Positions 33,192 to 44,533 of a stretch of DNA of 64,000 nucleotides are shown here, in pieces. Below the pieces are notes generated by a model, which saw nothing but the letters and a program-made list of their open reading frames with translations, ran no database searches and was not told the origin of the DNA. This DNA comes from Ixodes scapularis (lineage: Eukaryota > Arthropoda > Arachnida > Ixodida > Ixodidae), in assembly GCF_016920785.2 (NCBI RefSeq), contig NW_024609955.1:992001-1056000 (forward strand), read 5' to 3'. Numbering within the stretch: position 1 is the first letter of the stretch; each line of letters opens with the position of its first letter. A program made the translations under genes and the position numbers.

Positions 33192-36100
33192 TTACTGTTT
33201 CACGAGACAGGCACGAACAATTCTGTCAGTTCCGGGGTACGTCTCTATGATTCTCCCCAGTTCCCAGAACAGCTTGGATGCTCGGTTATTTTCCACTATG
33301 ACTACGTCGTCCACTTTCAGGGAGCAAGTATTGGTGACGGGATATTGATGAGCTGACCGCAACTCCAACAGGTACTCAGACCGCCAGCGTTTCAAAAATG
33401 TTCCATGATTATTTTTCGATACTGGAACTGGCGAGCTGTTTCCTTCTGTGTCACGCATCCTGGGCGGTCGTTAGACAAGCTTGTTTCTGGTAGAACTGTC
33501 AAACTTTGCCCTATTAAGAAATGTGCTGGCGTGATGACTGAGGGGTCTCCTACTCCCGAGTAGAGATATGTCAGTGGTCTTAAGTTTACCATTGCTTCCA
33601 CCTCAGCAAGGACAGTCGTCAGTGCTTCGAAGCATAGGCTGTTTCTGCCCAACACTTTCTTAAGTGCTGCCTTGACAGATCGAACGAGCCTCTCCCACCA
33701 CCCGCCCCACCATGGAGCGGCCTCCACAATGAACTTCCAGTTGATTCTGTGTTCGGCAATGTATGATTTGAAAACTTCTTGCTCCAGTGCACCCAATGCC
33801 TTCTGGATGTCTTTTGATGCTTTCTTGAAGGCTAGTGCATTATCAGAATATATGTCCAGTGGTATGCCTCTTCTTGCTATAAAACGCCGGAATGCAAGCA
33901 AGAAAGCTTCAGCAGTGAGGCCCGTTGAGAGCTCGAGGTGAACTGCTCGCGTGGAGGCGCATGTGAAAAGTACGATGTACGCTTTGCTGCAGCTACCGTC
34001 GTTTCTTTTTGCGTACAGCGGCCCTGCGAAGTCGACTCCGGTTACCTCGAACGGCTTTGCCTTCTTGATTCGATCTGTCGGTAGCGGAGCTTGCTCAACA
34101 GCAGTTGGCCTCGCATTCAACCGTGAACATACGAGGCAACTTTTTATTACCTTCTTGGTCAGCTGCCTAGCACGTATTATCCAGTACCTCTCTCGTAGGT
34201 AACACATTGTGCTTGTTACTTCCCCGTGCATAACCTTACAATGAGCGTGCATCACAATTAGCTTGACAAAGTCATGGTCGTTCGGTAACAGGACTGGATG
34301 TTTCACATCGAGACTTTCCATCAACCTCTGCAGTCGTCCTCCGACCCGCAGGATTTTGTTTTCGCCAAAGAGAGGATGATACTCTGCGAGTCTTACATTA
34401 ACCTCTGTCGTATTTTTCTCGCGGAGCATAATATCCGTCTGAAACCTTTCGTTTTGTATCTGCCTGATCCAATACTGCTCTGCTTTGTCCAACTCTGCCG
34501 CAATTAATCCACCTCGTATTTTGTCATTTCTCTTCTGTGCGTTGTTAGCGAACCTGATGACCCAGGCAGTGATCCTCAGAACCTTCTGGTAATTCTCGTA
34601 ACTTCCGGTGTCGAACAATGATGGAACTTCTTGGCCTTTCTCCAACAGCACATGTGTCTCTTCTTTTACTTCGAGTTGAGGCGTGTCTTCCAAGAACACT
34701 GAAGATTCAGGACATTCTGAAGGTTCTTGACTCAGCCAACTCGGGCCTTTCCTCCAAAGAGAGTTAGCACGAAGCTCCTGAACGCCTAGTCCTCTGGTCA
34801 AGAGATCCGCCGGATTCTCTTGACCGGGGCAGTGCCTCCAGTGGTCCGGGGATGTCATGACGCGTATCTCTGCCACCCTGTTTTTTACAAATGGCTTCCA
34901 TTTTTCAGGGACTCCTCTCACCCAACTGAGGGCAACCGTTGAGTCAGTCCACATAATGTAATCAAGTTCCACGTCATAATATGACTGTTTTATGTATCGT
35001 ATGAGTCTGGCTCCAATATTCGCCCCCATCAGCTTCAACCTAGGCAGTGATAAAGGTTTTATCGGTGCCACTCTTGTCTTCGCAACAACTAACATGGTAG
35101 CTGTTTTTCCTTGGTCATCGGCTGTTCTAAAGTACGCACAAGATCCGTAGGCTTTCGTGCTTGCATCTACGAAGACGTGTAGCTGTACCTTGTTGGCTCC
35201 TGCCTGGATGCCTCGCTTGACATGTCTTGGTATACTTAACGAGTGCAGTTGAACAAGGTCCGCCGTCCGAGCGTGCCATTCAGTGATCAAATCAGCGGGG
35301 AGTTCTTCATCCCAGCTGATTCCCAATGTCCACAGCTTCTGAAATAGCAGCTTAGCTGTTAGGACGAAGGGCGCGATCAATCCAAGAGGATCGAATACTC
35401 TTGAGGCTGCCTTGAGGATGAACCGTTTAGTGTCCACATTTGCTGAGAGGAATTCAAGCAAAGCTTCAACTTTGTAAATAAAGCAGTCCCCTTCGTGATC
35501 CCACATCATTCCAAGTACCTTGGAGATTGGTGAAGGTGAGAGGCTTTTTTCTTCGGTCATAAATTTTGGCTCCTCCTTGTTGAACTGCTCCTGCAGTTGC
35601 TCATTGTTCGCAGTCCATTTCCGGAGTGTCATTCCTGCCTGTCTCATGACGTTCCTGGAAGTGTGGTAGAGCCTCACGGCATCCTCAATATCGTCGGCTC
35701 CGAGCAGTAGATCATCAACGTAGAAAGATGTCCTGAGTTTCTCTGCTAATTGTGGGTCTTCTTCGCAGACCAACTTCAAGTGATGTTGTATTGTAGCTGT
35801 GAGCATGAATGGACTAGACGTGGATCCGAAAGGAACCCGAGTCATCCTCCACTCTTGAATTTCTTCCTTGTTGAAAGGGAAACTTGGCTCCTCAGCAAAC
35901 CAAAGAAATCTACAAGCATCACGATCATCTTCACGGGTGGCAATTTGTAAAAACGCTTTCTTAATGTCGGTGGTCGTTGCAACTGAGTACCATCTAAACC
36001 GAAGCAGGACCTGCAGAAGCTCGGGGTTCAAGTTGGGTCCTGTTACTAGGCAGTCATTCAACGACCTGCACCCTTTGGCATGAGAAGATGCGTCGAAGAC

Positions 36101-36568
36101 GATCCTTAACTTTGTTGTTGTTGCATCTTCACGTATTACTTCTTTATGCGGCGTGTAATACATGACCTGCGCGCTGTCGCTTTCGTTTCTGCTCTTTATC
36201 ACTTCTGCATGCCCATCACGCAAATACTGTCTCATTGCATGATCATACCGCTTGAGTAATCCCTCCCTTCGTGAGATTCTTCTCAACAAGCTCCCTAGAC
36301 GTAAAATGGCAACTTCCCGGTTGTTTGCCAGCATATCAAAAGTGTCTTCTTTCCACGGCAGAGCCACTTCGTATAGTCCGTTTTTCTTAATGATGTTTTG
36401 CTCAAAGTGTGTAATGGTGTCTGCATCAGTGTCTCCGAGCTCACTGTCGGCAACTCCCATTCTGTCTAACTCCCAGAAGGGCTGTAGCGCCTCTTCCACT
36501 TGGGTTTCCTTTGTCTTCGCTTGTAGGACACATATCATCAGACTTGAATCCCATTGGAGCCTTCCCAC
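33192..36568 (-). pseudogene. BEL/Pao Pol: RT, RNase H, integrase; frameshift near C-terminus
   Basis: The main frame (36568-33392) holds RT with YVDDLLLGADD, RNase H starting at HVFVDASTKAYGS, and an integrase with a His/Cys zinc region (HGEVTSTMCYL, CLVCSRL). Integrase catalytic residues lie in VDFAGPLY, IYSDNALAF and WWERLVRSVK. Shortly after the last of these the frame ends at 33392. The remaining C-terminal integrase segment (KRWRSEYLLELRSAHQ) continues in another frame to 33192, so one base appears to be lost near 33400 next to a T run. It overlaps the Gag frame by about 130 bp in a different frame. Confidence 0.88.
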
Positions 36569-38465
36569 GTCTTGAAGGACCTTGCAGCGTCCAGCCCATC
36601 TTTGTGTTGATCGCTACCAATCCGTCCACATCTGCGCACCTGATCACGTCTCCTGTGCAGAACTTCCACAACTGGTCGGATCCAATCAACAGAATTTTTT
36701 CAGGAACTGTTTTTACACCTGGGAACATCACGTCGTCTGCCAAATTCTTACTGCTTTCTCGCAGAAATCGCACAAACGGGATGTCCGTTGTTGGCGTAGA
36801 TACGTCCTGGCAAATGACCGGGATGGAAATTGCTTCAAAGGTTATTTCTGTATTGTCAAATTGACTTTTGAGCTTTACCTCCACAACGGGACTGCGCTCT
36901 ATAACCTTCGAAGCATTACTGGCGAAAGTGTTGAGTGCTATCTTTGTTCTCCGCAGGACTTTCAGCCCTAGGCGTTGCGCTACCTCTTCTTTTATAAATG
37001 TGCGCTGACTGCCACCGTCGATTATTCCCTTGACATAGCAGCTGCCAGCGTTGGTCACTAAAAATGCCTTGAACTTCTGGAGATATATGCCGTCACTAAA
37101 CTTCTTTTCTGAGCGCGCGCCCGAGCTGGATGCAGACACGCAAATCGTATCGTTACCTTGGGGCGAACGTTCCTTCATCCGCCTAACAAACTCAGGATCG
37201 CACATTGTGGTTGCATGTCTGGCTCTGCAAACTGCGCAACTGAGGTTTTTTCTGCAATCTCGTGCTCGGTGACCTTTCAATGTGCATCGGAAACATCTGG
37301 AGTCTTTTGATAACATACTTAATTTTTCCTCTCTCTGTTTGCTGCAATCAAAAGATGGCGGTGTGTGCTTCTTTGAATGGCAGAAAAAACACTGAGAATG
37401 TGTAGCATTTGTTGCGTTATGAAAAGCTGATGCTGATGCAAACGACTTTACCTTTGTCTCGTGTTTACCTCGAGCATCCTCAAGGCTACTTCTTTCTCGG
37501 CTTTCTACTTCCACACGCAGGAAGCGAAGCATTCCATTCAATTCGGTCACTGACTCCGACGTAGTATCCGCTGACCTTGAAGTTCCAGCCGCCGATCCGT
37601 CTCCTTGGTCTTGAGCCGCTGCGTTGGTGAAAGCGGTGTTGTTGACTTGCCGGTGATACTCCACTGTAACCTCGTAAGGCAACGCCCTGACAAGAATGTC
37701 ACAGAGCATGGCTGAAAAACTTGACGTGGGAACATTCAAAGAGTTTAGACACCGAACGTTGAGTTGTGTGGTGTCATACAGGTTTCTCAACCCTCTCACG
37801 TCATTAGCTGAAGCAACGTGCGGTAGATTTCTGAGGGCATTCAGATGCTGCCGCTCTATTCTCCTCTTCTCTCCAAACCTCTGTTGCAAGATGGTGATCG
37901 CTTCGGCATAGCATATTTCTGTTGTTGGTAGCCCGGCAATCGCCGCAGCAGCATCTCCCGTTAGACACCGACGAAGGTAGTGGAACTTATCTGTGGTTGT
38001 TAAAGTTGCATTGGTATGGATGGCTCCACCAAACTGCTCCCAGAATGTGAGCCAGTTGCTTTGCTCTCCATCGAAGGTAGATAGCTCCAGCTTCGGAAGC
38101 TTTGGTCCACGTCTCGCTGCGTTGTCTTGAATGCCGGTTTGGTTTCCGGTGCTCGCCGCCGTAGCTATTATTCTCTGCGATTGTAGGGACTCAATCTTGG
38201 TCTCGAACTCGCTGATCACCATGACGGCTTCGTCTTGGTATTCTGCAGTGGCGGTGCACTCACTTTCCAGTTCTTGGATTGGAATTAGCGGCTCTATCTC
38301 ACCGTCAAGTAGTCGGAGCTCTGCATTGCTGGTAGTGAGTCTGTCCTTGATCGAACGCACTCTTGCTAGGTCGGGGCTGGGATCCTGGAGAATCCGATTG
38401 GCGTCGTTCATTATCCTAGTGTTCTGTGCCCGCCGAGCCGACCGCCTAGCCTTCAGCCTCTCCAT
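36441..38465 (-). CDS. BEL/Pao Gag and protease
   Basis: 674 residues from ATG at 38465. The N-terminus is basic and coiled-coil-like. Then comes a Pao-type Gag core (PKLELSTFDGEQSNWLTFWE), two zinc knuckles (CFFCHSKKHTPPSFDC-like and CFRCTLKGHRARDC), and an aspartic protease region (IIDGGSQRTFI). Most BEL elements have one Gag-Pol frame. Here Pol is in a different frame, with the changeover around 36,530-36,580, either a lesion or a frameshift site. Confidence 0.88.
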   Translation of the reverse strand: MERLKARRSARRAQNTRIMNDANRILQDPSPDLARVRSIKDRLTTSNAELRLLDGEIEPLIPIQELESECTATAEYQDEAVMVISEFETKIESLQSQRIIATAASTGNQTGIQDNAARRGPKLPKLELSTFDGEQSNWLTFWEQFGGAIHTNATLTTTDKFHYLRRCLTGDAAAAIAGLPTTEICYAEAITILQQRFGEKRRIERQHLNALRNLPHVASANDVRGLRNLYDTTQLNVRCLNSLNVPTSSFSAMLCDILVRALPYEVTVEYHRQVNNTAFTNAAAQDQGDGSAAGTSRSADTTSESVTELNGMLRFLRVEVESRERSSLEDARGKHETKVKSFASASAFHNATNATHSQCFFCHSKKHTPPSFDCSKQREEKLSMLSKDSRCFRCTLKGHRARDCRKNLSCAVCRARHATTMCDPEFVRRMKERSPQGNDTICVSASSSGARSEKKFSDGIYLQKFKAFLVTNAGSCYVKGIIDGGSQRTFIKEEVAQRLGLKVLRRTKIALNTFASNASKVIERSPVVEVKLKSQFDNTEITFEAISIPVICQDVSTPTTDIPFVRFLRESSKNLADDVMFPGVKTVPEKILLIGSDQLWKFCTGDVIRCADVDGLVAINTKMGWTLQGPSRRGKAPMGFKSDDMCPTSEDKGNPSGRGATALLGVRQNGSCRQ

Positions 38466-38626
38466 TGACTATTCGTATTTACGAGGCCGTACGGTCGCCT
38501 GCCAAGGTTCCGTCGCTGTTCTTTTCCCAGTGGTCTGCTCCCGCCAAGGAACTGCTGAATTCCGTTGCAGCTGCAGGATTGAAATTCCCTGCGGCGTGTA
38601 GCTTGGGCCCTTGTGATGCGGGACAC

Positions 38627-38644
38627 TCCCGGGTTTCGGCACCA
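38627..38644 (-). promoter_or_regulatory. primer-binding site of BEL/Pao element
   Basis: On the minus strand TGGTGCCGAAACCCGGGA starts two bases after the 5' LTR. It begins with TGG, complementary to a tRNA CCA end, and fits an 18-base tRNA primer site. The tRNA was not identified. Confidence 0.7.
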
Positions 38645-38646
38645 TA

Positions 38647-38797
38647 TGTTGAGGAACCAAGGAATACGAAGGCAATTACGCTAGACAAATCGGTCGGTGC
38701 GACCTTTTCCTTTACTGTTCGTTTTTCAGACTGATAAAAATTACAAAATGCATGAGCTCCCGCCGCTTCTCTTCTTCCTCATCGCCCGGTTGCAACA
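38647..38797 (-). repeat. 5' LTR of BEL/Pao element
   Basis: Same 151 bp as the left LTR with one substitution. In the element's own orientation it is followed after two bases by the primer-binding site. Confidence 0.93.
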
Positions 38798-38802
38798 ACT
38801 TT

Positions 38803-40730
38803 TTTCTAAGTGTGACATGACACCTATATATTACACTTATTAAAGCAGTAGCTAAGTAACTAAAAATATATTTATGCAGCAAAGCTGGTATTATCAATAA
38901 ATGATTGATTACATTATACTAAAAAAATATATAATTAGAGAACTAGGAAAATAGTAAGGAGATAACTGTTTTTAGAAATAAATGACAAATTTTAGACCAT
39001 TTGGGGCAGAAAAAGTTAACAGTATTTATTTATTTATTTTGACCGGCCAACAAAGAGTGGGTCACTCAAAGCGTAAGTATAAGAGCTTTAGGTATCAGCA
39101 AAGTATAAGAACGAAACAAAATAAACTACACAAGTTTCTGGACTTACTGATGATGGCATTCTTTTCCTTGTCGATGCATTGCTTCGCGGGGATGTCTTTT
39201 CGAGCAGTGTGCAAGCCTTTTCATGTAGAGACTTTGTTCGCCTCTCCTCCACGGTGAAAACAATGCGCACCAAGTGCCGGGCAAACTTGTGTGGTTGGAA
39301 TTCATAGTTTTTGTTGATTGTAGCCAGCAGTGTTGCAGTAACAGCTTTATGCGTGTTACCCACCAGAAACAAATTGATTTGTGTGTGTGGATACTAAGGC
39401 CGCGCGATGCTTCTCTTTACGCTTGGTCGTTTCTGTACCACATCGCTCGCTTGTATTTGTGGACCGAGGCACAGAAATGAACAAAACTTTTAAGCAAACT
39501 GCAAGAGTCCATACATTCGTGAAATAGCTTATTAGTGAAGTTGAAAGTACCGGTCGTGGTGATAATTTTCTCGTCGTAAAATTCTGCACGAGTTCGGCCG
39601 TCTCCACGCCACCAACAGTAGTAAGTTCGGTCGGCATCGAAATCGTTTACACTTTCGGGTTGGAAGTCCTTTATGGAAGAATTCAGCAGTTTTCTTAAAG
39701 CCATCCAGGACATACTTGACTCAGACGATATACATGATCAGCTCGGGTGCGGCAATAGAAACAGGACAGCGAATATGACAAACAAAATCATGAATGTACA
39801 CAAAGTGAGGAAATGGGAATCCGGGTGACTCGGGTCTTGGGAAAGATGCGCGCATTATAATCTAGTAGTGGAGTAACTCGGTAACTCGCCCTTCCTGGTT
39901 ACTACAGTAAACATAAATATGTATTTCAGGTATAATTTTTTATTCTGATATATTTGGACTGATAAATAAACATGAAATATGTTCCAACGCCTACAACGCT
40001 TTTGGCAATAAAGCACACATCCAGCCGTGACGCACCTGCGCACCGCGGGTGGCGCTAGCGCGCTGGGACAACTCTCCGGAGTTACGTTAATGACGAGTTG
40101 TGCCTGAAGCCACCGCACAAGTACTATGCACAAGTGCATGTGTTGATGTTTGTGCTGGACTTGCAATCATGTTATTTTTATGTCTACACATGCGGTGAGC
40201 ACGATTCCACTGTGTTCGTTCCCAGGAACGACAAGTTTTTGGGCAATGCGATTCCCTCTCTAGAACGGTTTTATTTCAGCTGGTACTGCTAGTCCTTGCA
40301 CAAAAGTACCAGCTCTAAGCATGTCAGTACAAGTGATGTAAAAGACAGAACAATAAAGTACTGCATTCAATTCACTGCAGACAATATGACTCGCGACAAC
40401 GTTCCATGTGTTTTTTGCATACTTGCCGGTCTTTTTAGGAAGTGGTGGTTTAGAACTACGCTGAAATGTAAAGTCCAGTACACAAAATATAATCTTGCAA
40501 TCAGAATGTTTAGTTTTCTGCTAAAGTGTGTTATTTTTATTTGCTGTTGTTTTATTCTCATTGGCATAAACAATGCTACTTATAAAACGTGCTCCGATTT
40601 GAAACTTTCATTATAGAATAGAACCAAAAGGGCATGGAAAATACACTCGTTGCTATCAATCATCTTTGCATCTCGTAATAAAGGTGTTAGCCATCTTTTA
40701 CGGCAGGACATCACATATCATACAGAAACA
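38803..40730. other. no gene established; weak coding-like patch
   Basis: Mostly AT-rich with short frames. On the minus strand 39713-39600 (DADRTYYCWWRGDGRTRAEF) and 39372-39250 (VGNTHKAVTATLL, FARHLVRIVFTVEE) look protein-like. They loosely recall a BEN-domain gene or a repeat derived from one, but the match is too weak to call. Confidence 0.3.
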
Positions 40731-40731
40731 T

Positions 40732-41631
40732 TTAAATCAATCTCTGGCGCAGAATTCGGTTGCGGATAAGAAGCCTACGCTGGTACCCAGGAAGAGCCAA
40801 CCCCACGAGAGAAATTGGAGCTCTGTACCTAGCCTCGCCATGCGTCTGAATGTACCTACATTTGCTGCCATTTATTCCTTTGGCTTGATAATGGCAGGTT
40901 GCAAATTTGCCAGCGTACAGCACATGTTGAAGCGTCATCCATCGGGGGATCAGAGTAATGGGCACCGTTGTCCCGAGTATATTAATTCGCTGTATCATTC
41001 GCTCAACGTGAATTCGGACCTGGGCAAAGTAGTGTGTCGCACACTTCTGGCTCACTGAACTGCCCATGCACCGATAAAAAAGGCGGCATCACGAGCACGG
41101 CATCAGTGTCTGCCAGACTTTCCCTGATACCCGGAAAACATTTGTCAGCCAGTATTACGTCCCCGGGCTGCACAATGTTTCAGAACCTAGAGTCCACCGT
41201 AAAATGGATGTCGGAGCATCGGCCTCCGTACGCCATTGAACGGAAACAAATAGCCCCATTAGGGGTATAGCAACCAGAAACTTAAGAGTGTAGCCACTCA
41301 CGTAGCTCGAGTACAGCACGCGCTGCTGGCCTACACTATTCGGCGTCTCTGTTCTCACTTCGTTGGAATCAATATTCATTTTGAATTTAAGGTAGTGGGC
41401 TTCAATACACTCTGGCAACATAGCCCGCATAATGCTAAATGGAGGCCGAAAACTCCACCTCGCTGTCGCAGCAGTCAGCGTTGTTAGCACAGCTCGAAAG
41501 TGGCGTGATGCCGTTGTTCTGTCAACACTAAAAGTACACCAAGTGCAGTGTAGCTCAACCCGAGTTTCAGCTTCATTAGAAAGAAGAGCAGCCGGTTCCC
41601 CAGCGTCAAACACAGCTCCGCTCTGGGACAA
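40732..41631 (-). pseudogene. PIF/Harbinger-type (DDE_Tnp_4) transposase remnant
   Basis: Fragments in successive minus-strand frames follow the order expected for this family: YTLKFLVAIPLMGLFVS, then SDIHFTVDSRF, then GDVILADKCFPGIRESL (catalytic Asp region), and finally HVERMIQRINIL (catalytic Glu region). Stops and frameshifts separate them, so the gene is dead. Ends and target duplications were not found. Confidence 0.7.
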
Positions 41632-43340
41632 GGGGCAGCATGCTCAAAAACAAAGCAAATGCACTCATGCTTAAATTTCAAATGCCTTGTAACGAATCCT
41701 CTGAATGTTGGATGCCTTCATGACCTCCGAAGAAACTTGTCCTCTCAGCTGGACCTGAATATTTGAAGATACCCCTGGCCGGTGCTGTGTCCTAAAGTCG
41801 CAAACTTCGCGATGTGTGATTTGTGTGCAACCATCTCCACCTTCGAGGAAGCACGTGTAGGCTGCAAAGCCTCGACTGTAAGTACCGAGATCATCGGTCT
41901 GGATGTCCTTAAAGAGCATTTCCTATTTTGCGAATATAGAGAGGCCAGCCATGAAACGTGCATTGTTTTGGTGCTGAAAGACAGGTGCTCTAAGGGAGCT
42001 AAGGCTCTATGTGTGCACTGCGGCGTGTGTTACAATCACCGTACTAATTTTGATCTGCCACAGAATTAGTCTTTCCGCTATTGGCAGTGAGTGGCTGTAA
42101 CTAGCATCCCGGATTCCCTGACCCCAACTGCGACGGCGCAGGTCAGTCGGCACATATTTTTTTTATTATCCGACTAGCTCGGCTTTTGATATGCAGATTT
42201 AGTGAATGACATATCACCTGGTTTTCTGATGCTTTCCCGAGTTTCTGTTTCAAAATACCACCTCCCAACAAAAATTAAAAAGAAAAATTGGGTTCGATTT
42301 TTGGTCTGGTTATGCAAAACTAAGAGATTGATTCCTCTACGACTTTTTGAAGAGCTGGTTATCTTAGCTCGCGTCTCCAGTTTAGCATTGTCCTGACTTC
42401 GATGTATTCTGGTTTGTGTCAGATACCTTACTTGAACCCCAATAAACTCACTTACTTCGTTATTATTGGCGAATCTCACTTCGAGTGATCCATTCGACGG
42501 AGAGTGCAGTAGCACTTCCCATGATCATAAAAATCATTAAAGCAAAAGCGAAAGAAGTTCAAAAGCACGAGCCAGGTTTTTTTTTTTAAATGCACGGTGT
42601 TCTTTACCTTCCGATTGGCTCATAATCGAGTATATTTTTTATTATTTTTCTACCTTTCGGGGTCTGCATAAAATCAATGCCGGCTCAGACTCAAGTAAAT
42701 AGCGTACCGAAACAAAATCGATTTCATAGTACGGCTGTAACCGTAACAAAGCTGCCAGTTTTTCGGTTTGAGTTCCTACTTTTCAGCTTCTGTTGCATTT
42801 TGCTGCAATCAAAAGATGGCTGGGAACAAGTCAAAATAACAACCAACTCACCACTGAACACTTCTTCTGAAGTTCTACAGCTTTACGCAGCAGCTCCAAT
42901 TCCCGTTGTGGGCTTCCACTGCAATCTGAATCATGCTTAGAAAACACTGGGCTGGTTCCACCTGTAGATGGTAATCCTGAAGATCCTGCAGTTGAGGCAG
43001 CTGAACATGTTGATCGCTCCCACCACCTGCAAACAAGTATGCACAATCAAATACATATCTGCTAATTTTGCGCTATACACTTCCTATCAGAATACTGAGA
43101 ATCGCAGGTGTCATGTCACATGTTCAATGCCATAGAAGGACGAAATGAATGCCATGGACTCCCAGTTGGGCGAAAAGGTTCCGTTTACAAGGTACACTTT
43201 AAGTGCGACATTGTCATCTTTGGTGTGTCATTAGGGCGATTTGAGAAGTGGTTTGCAGAGAAGGCCTTTAGGCCTCATAGAGGCTTCTTAGAGAGCTCTA
43301 GGCCTCTAAAAAGCACTTATTTATGTCAAATTATTTTTAA
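41632..43340. other. no gene recognised; host side of the viral junction
   Basis: Short frames only. A minus-strand patch (43030-42830) reads RELELLRKAVELQKKC, a short coiled coil that could be the middle of a THAP-type transposase gene belonging to the Harbinger remnant. After about 43,080 the sequence is AT-rich and non-coding up to 43,340, where viral coding sequence begins abruptly. Confidence 0.4.
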
Positions 43341-44279
43341 ACACCACCGCCACCCCACCGAGCACCACCCGTGAGGGCAGCTCAAACACCACCGCCACCG
43401 CCACCGCCACCACCGGCAAAAGCGCCACCCGCGAGGGCAGCTCAAAAACCACCACCACCACCCCAAGCGCCACCCGCGAGGGCAGCTCAAACACCACCAC
43501 CACCACCCATATCCTCTGATGACGAAGACGCGGAGTATCTGGTACTCGATAGTTATAGCGCCTCGTCGTCGTCTGCGTCTCCACCACCCGTTTCGTCGCC
43601 TACCCATCCCGCAGCTAGAAAGAAAAGGGACTCGGTATTGGACGACGCCTCTGACCGCGCAATGTTGTTTACAAACGAAGAATACGGAATGATGGAGTCA
43701 CCGGCATCGAGCGCTATAGAAACCCCCAGGTATTCCGGCGTGACGACGTTTCACGTTCCGCAATACAATTTTGAACTGGCCGAAAGTAACGCGGACAAGG
43801 TGGAAGCCATCAGGCGACAGTTTAGAGAAATCTTGGGCCCTATGACGATCGAGACCTTAAACCATTACACGGTAGATCAGGGTTTTGCCTACAAACTCGA
43901 ACGCGCCTTTGAGGAACTCGGCGCGGTGCGCCAATGCGAATTCCTCTACAAGGCGCTCGTGGCAGTTAAGCGCATGACCAGGGTGGACGTGGCCTTTCGC
44001 AACGTGATCGAGTTTATAAATTTTGTGCTGCGCCAAGACGACTACAGGGTCATGAACGTCGTGTTGAAAAACAACAAAATCGACGTCGAGTGCTACGAAC
44101 GGGTCGACATCGTGGAGAAGCAAATCTGCAAGCGGCAGTGGCGAGTCGAATTTAAAGAAAAGTATGGACGAGAACCGAGCCTGGCCGAGGAACTGTCCAG
44201 AAATCGCGACTTGAACGCTCGAGCGTTGTGTGATGCGGTGATGGATTACGAGGGAGGGCCCTCGATACTACAATTATAA
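43341..44279 (+). CDS. viral protein, proline-rich N-terminus, 5'-truncated
   Basis: The frame is open from a TAA at 43338-43340 but has no ATG until about residue 100. It starts inside an imperfect tandem repeat encoding runs of Pro and APPARAAQ-type units (43,345-43,510). It then passes an acidic patch (SSDDEDAEYLVLD) and a globular C-terminal half of about 180 residues (EAIRRQFREILGPMTIETLN, VDVAFRNVIEFINFVL). No family is recognised. The missing start suggests that the integration breakpoint cut the gene. Its stop TAA overlaps the TATAAAAATG that precedes the next ORF. Confidence 0.75.
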   Translation, partial: TPPPPHRAPPVRAAQTPPPPPPPPPAKAPPARAAQKPPPPPQAPPARAAQTPPPPPISSDDEDAEYLVLDSYSASSSSASPPPVSSPTHPAARKKRDSVLDDASDRAMLFTNEEYGMMESPASSAIETPRYSGVTTFHVPQYNFELAESNADKVEAIRRQFREILGPMTIETLNHYTVDQGFAYKLERAFEELGAVRQCEFLYKALVAVKRMTRVDVAFRNVIEFINFVLRQDDYRVMNVVLKNNKIDVECYERVDIVEKQICKRQWRVEFKEKYGREPSLAEELSRNRDLNARALCDAVMDYEGGPSILQL

Positions 44280-44281
44280 AA

Positions 44282-44488
44282 ATGATGGAATCGGACTAGC
44301 AGAAAAAAATATTGAGGAAATTCATCGAGGACTTTGTGATTGGTGAAGACATTTGGGAACGCACTGCCGTCGTTTATAAACCATATCAACACCTGTACAC
44401 GGGCGACGTGTTGCGATACTTGCGGATTCAAACGGCCATCCGAATGATCATGGACGACGAGCAAAAAAAACCTACGAGAGCCCTATGA
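44282..44488 (+). pseudogene. small viral ORF with in-frame TAG at codon 6
   Basis: Preceded by TATAAAAATG, the start motif shared by several genes here, then opens ATG ATG. The sixth codon (44297-44299) is TAG. The frame downstream stays open for more than 60 codons to TGA at 44486-44488 and looks like protein (DFVIGEDIWERTAVVYKP). A one-base change from CAG would explain the stop. Function unknown. Confidence 0.5.
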
Positions 44489-44533
44489 GACGCTCTGTTT
44501 GAAAACATATCCACGTTCGTTCGTTTCGAGAGA

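Larger units (their letters stand above)
32960..38797 (-). mobile_element. BEL/Pao LTR retrotransposon, young copy
   Basis: The two 151-bp LTRs (32960-33110 and 38647-38797) start TG, end CA, and differ at one base (CTTTACTATTCG against CTTTACTGTTCG). A 5-bp duplication ACTTT flanks the element (32955-32959 and 38798-38802). Gag-pol runs on the minus strand, with domain order protease-RT-RNase H-integrase. The near-identical LTRs indicate recent insertion, yet the coding region has two apparent frameshifts. Those could be real or be one-base assembly errors. Confidence 0.95.

Noticed and set aside
38803..39720. Possible BEN-domain gene relic on the minus strand
   Set aside because: Only two short protein-like patches; the resemblance is too weak to call.
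43321..43607. Val/Trp-rich minus-strand ORFs opposite the proline repeats
   Set aside because: Low-complexity antisense of Pro codons; the plus frame continues into a globular domain.
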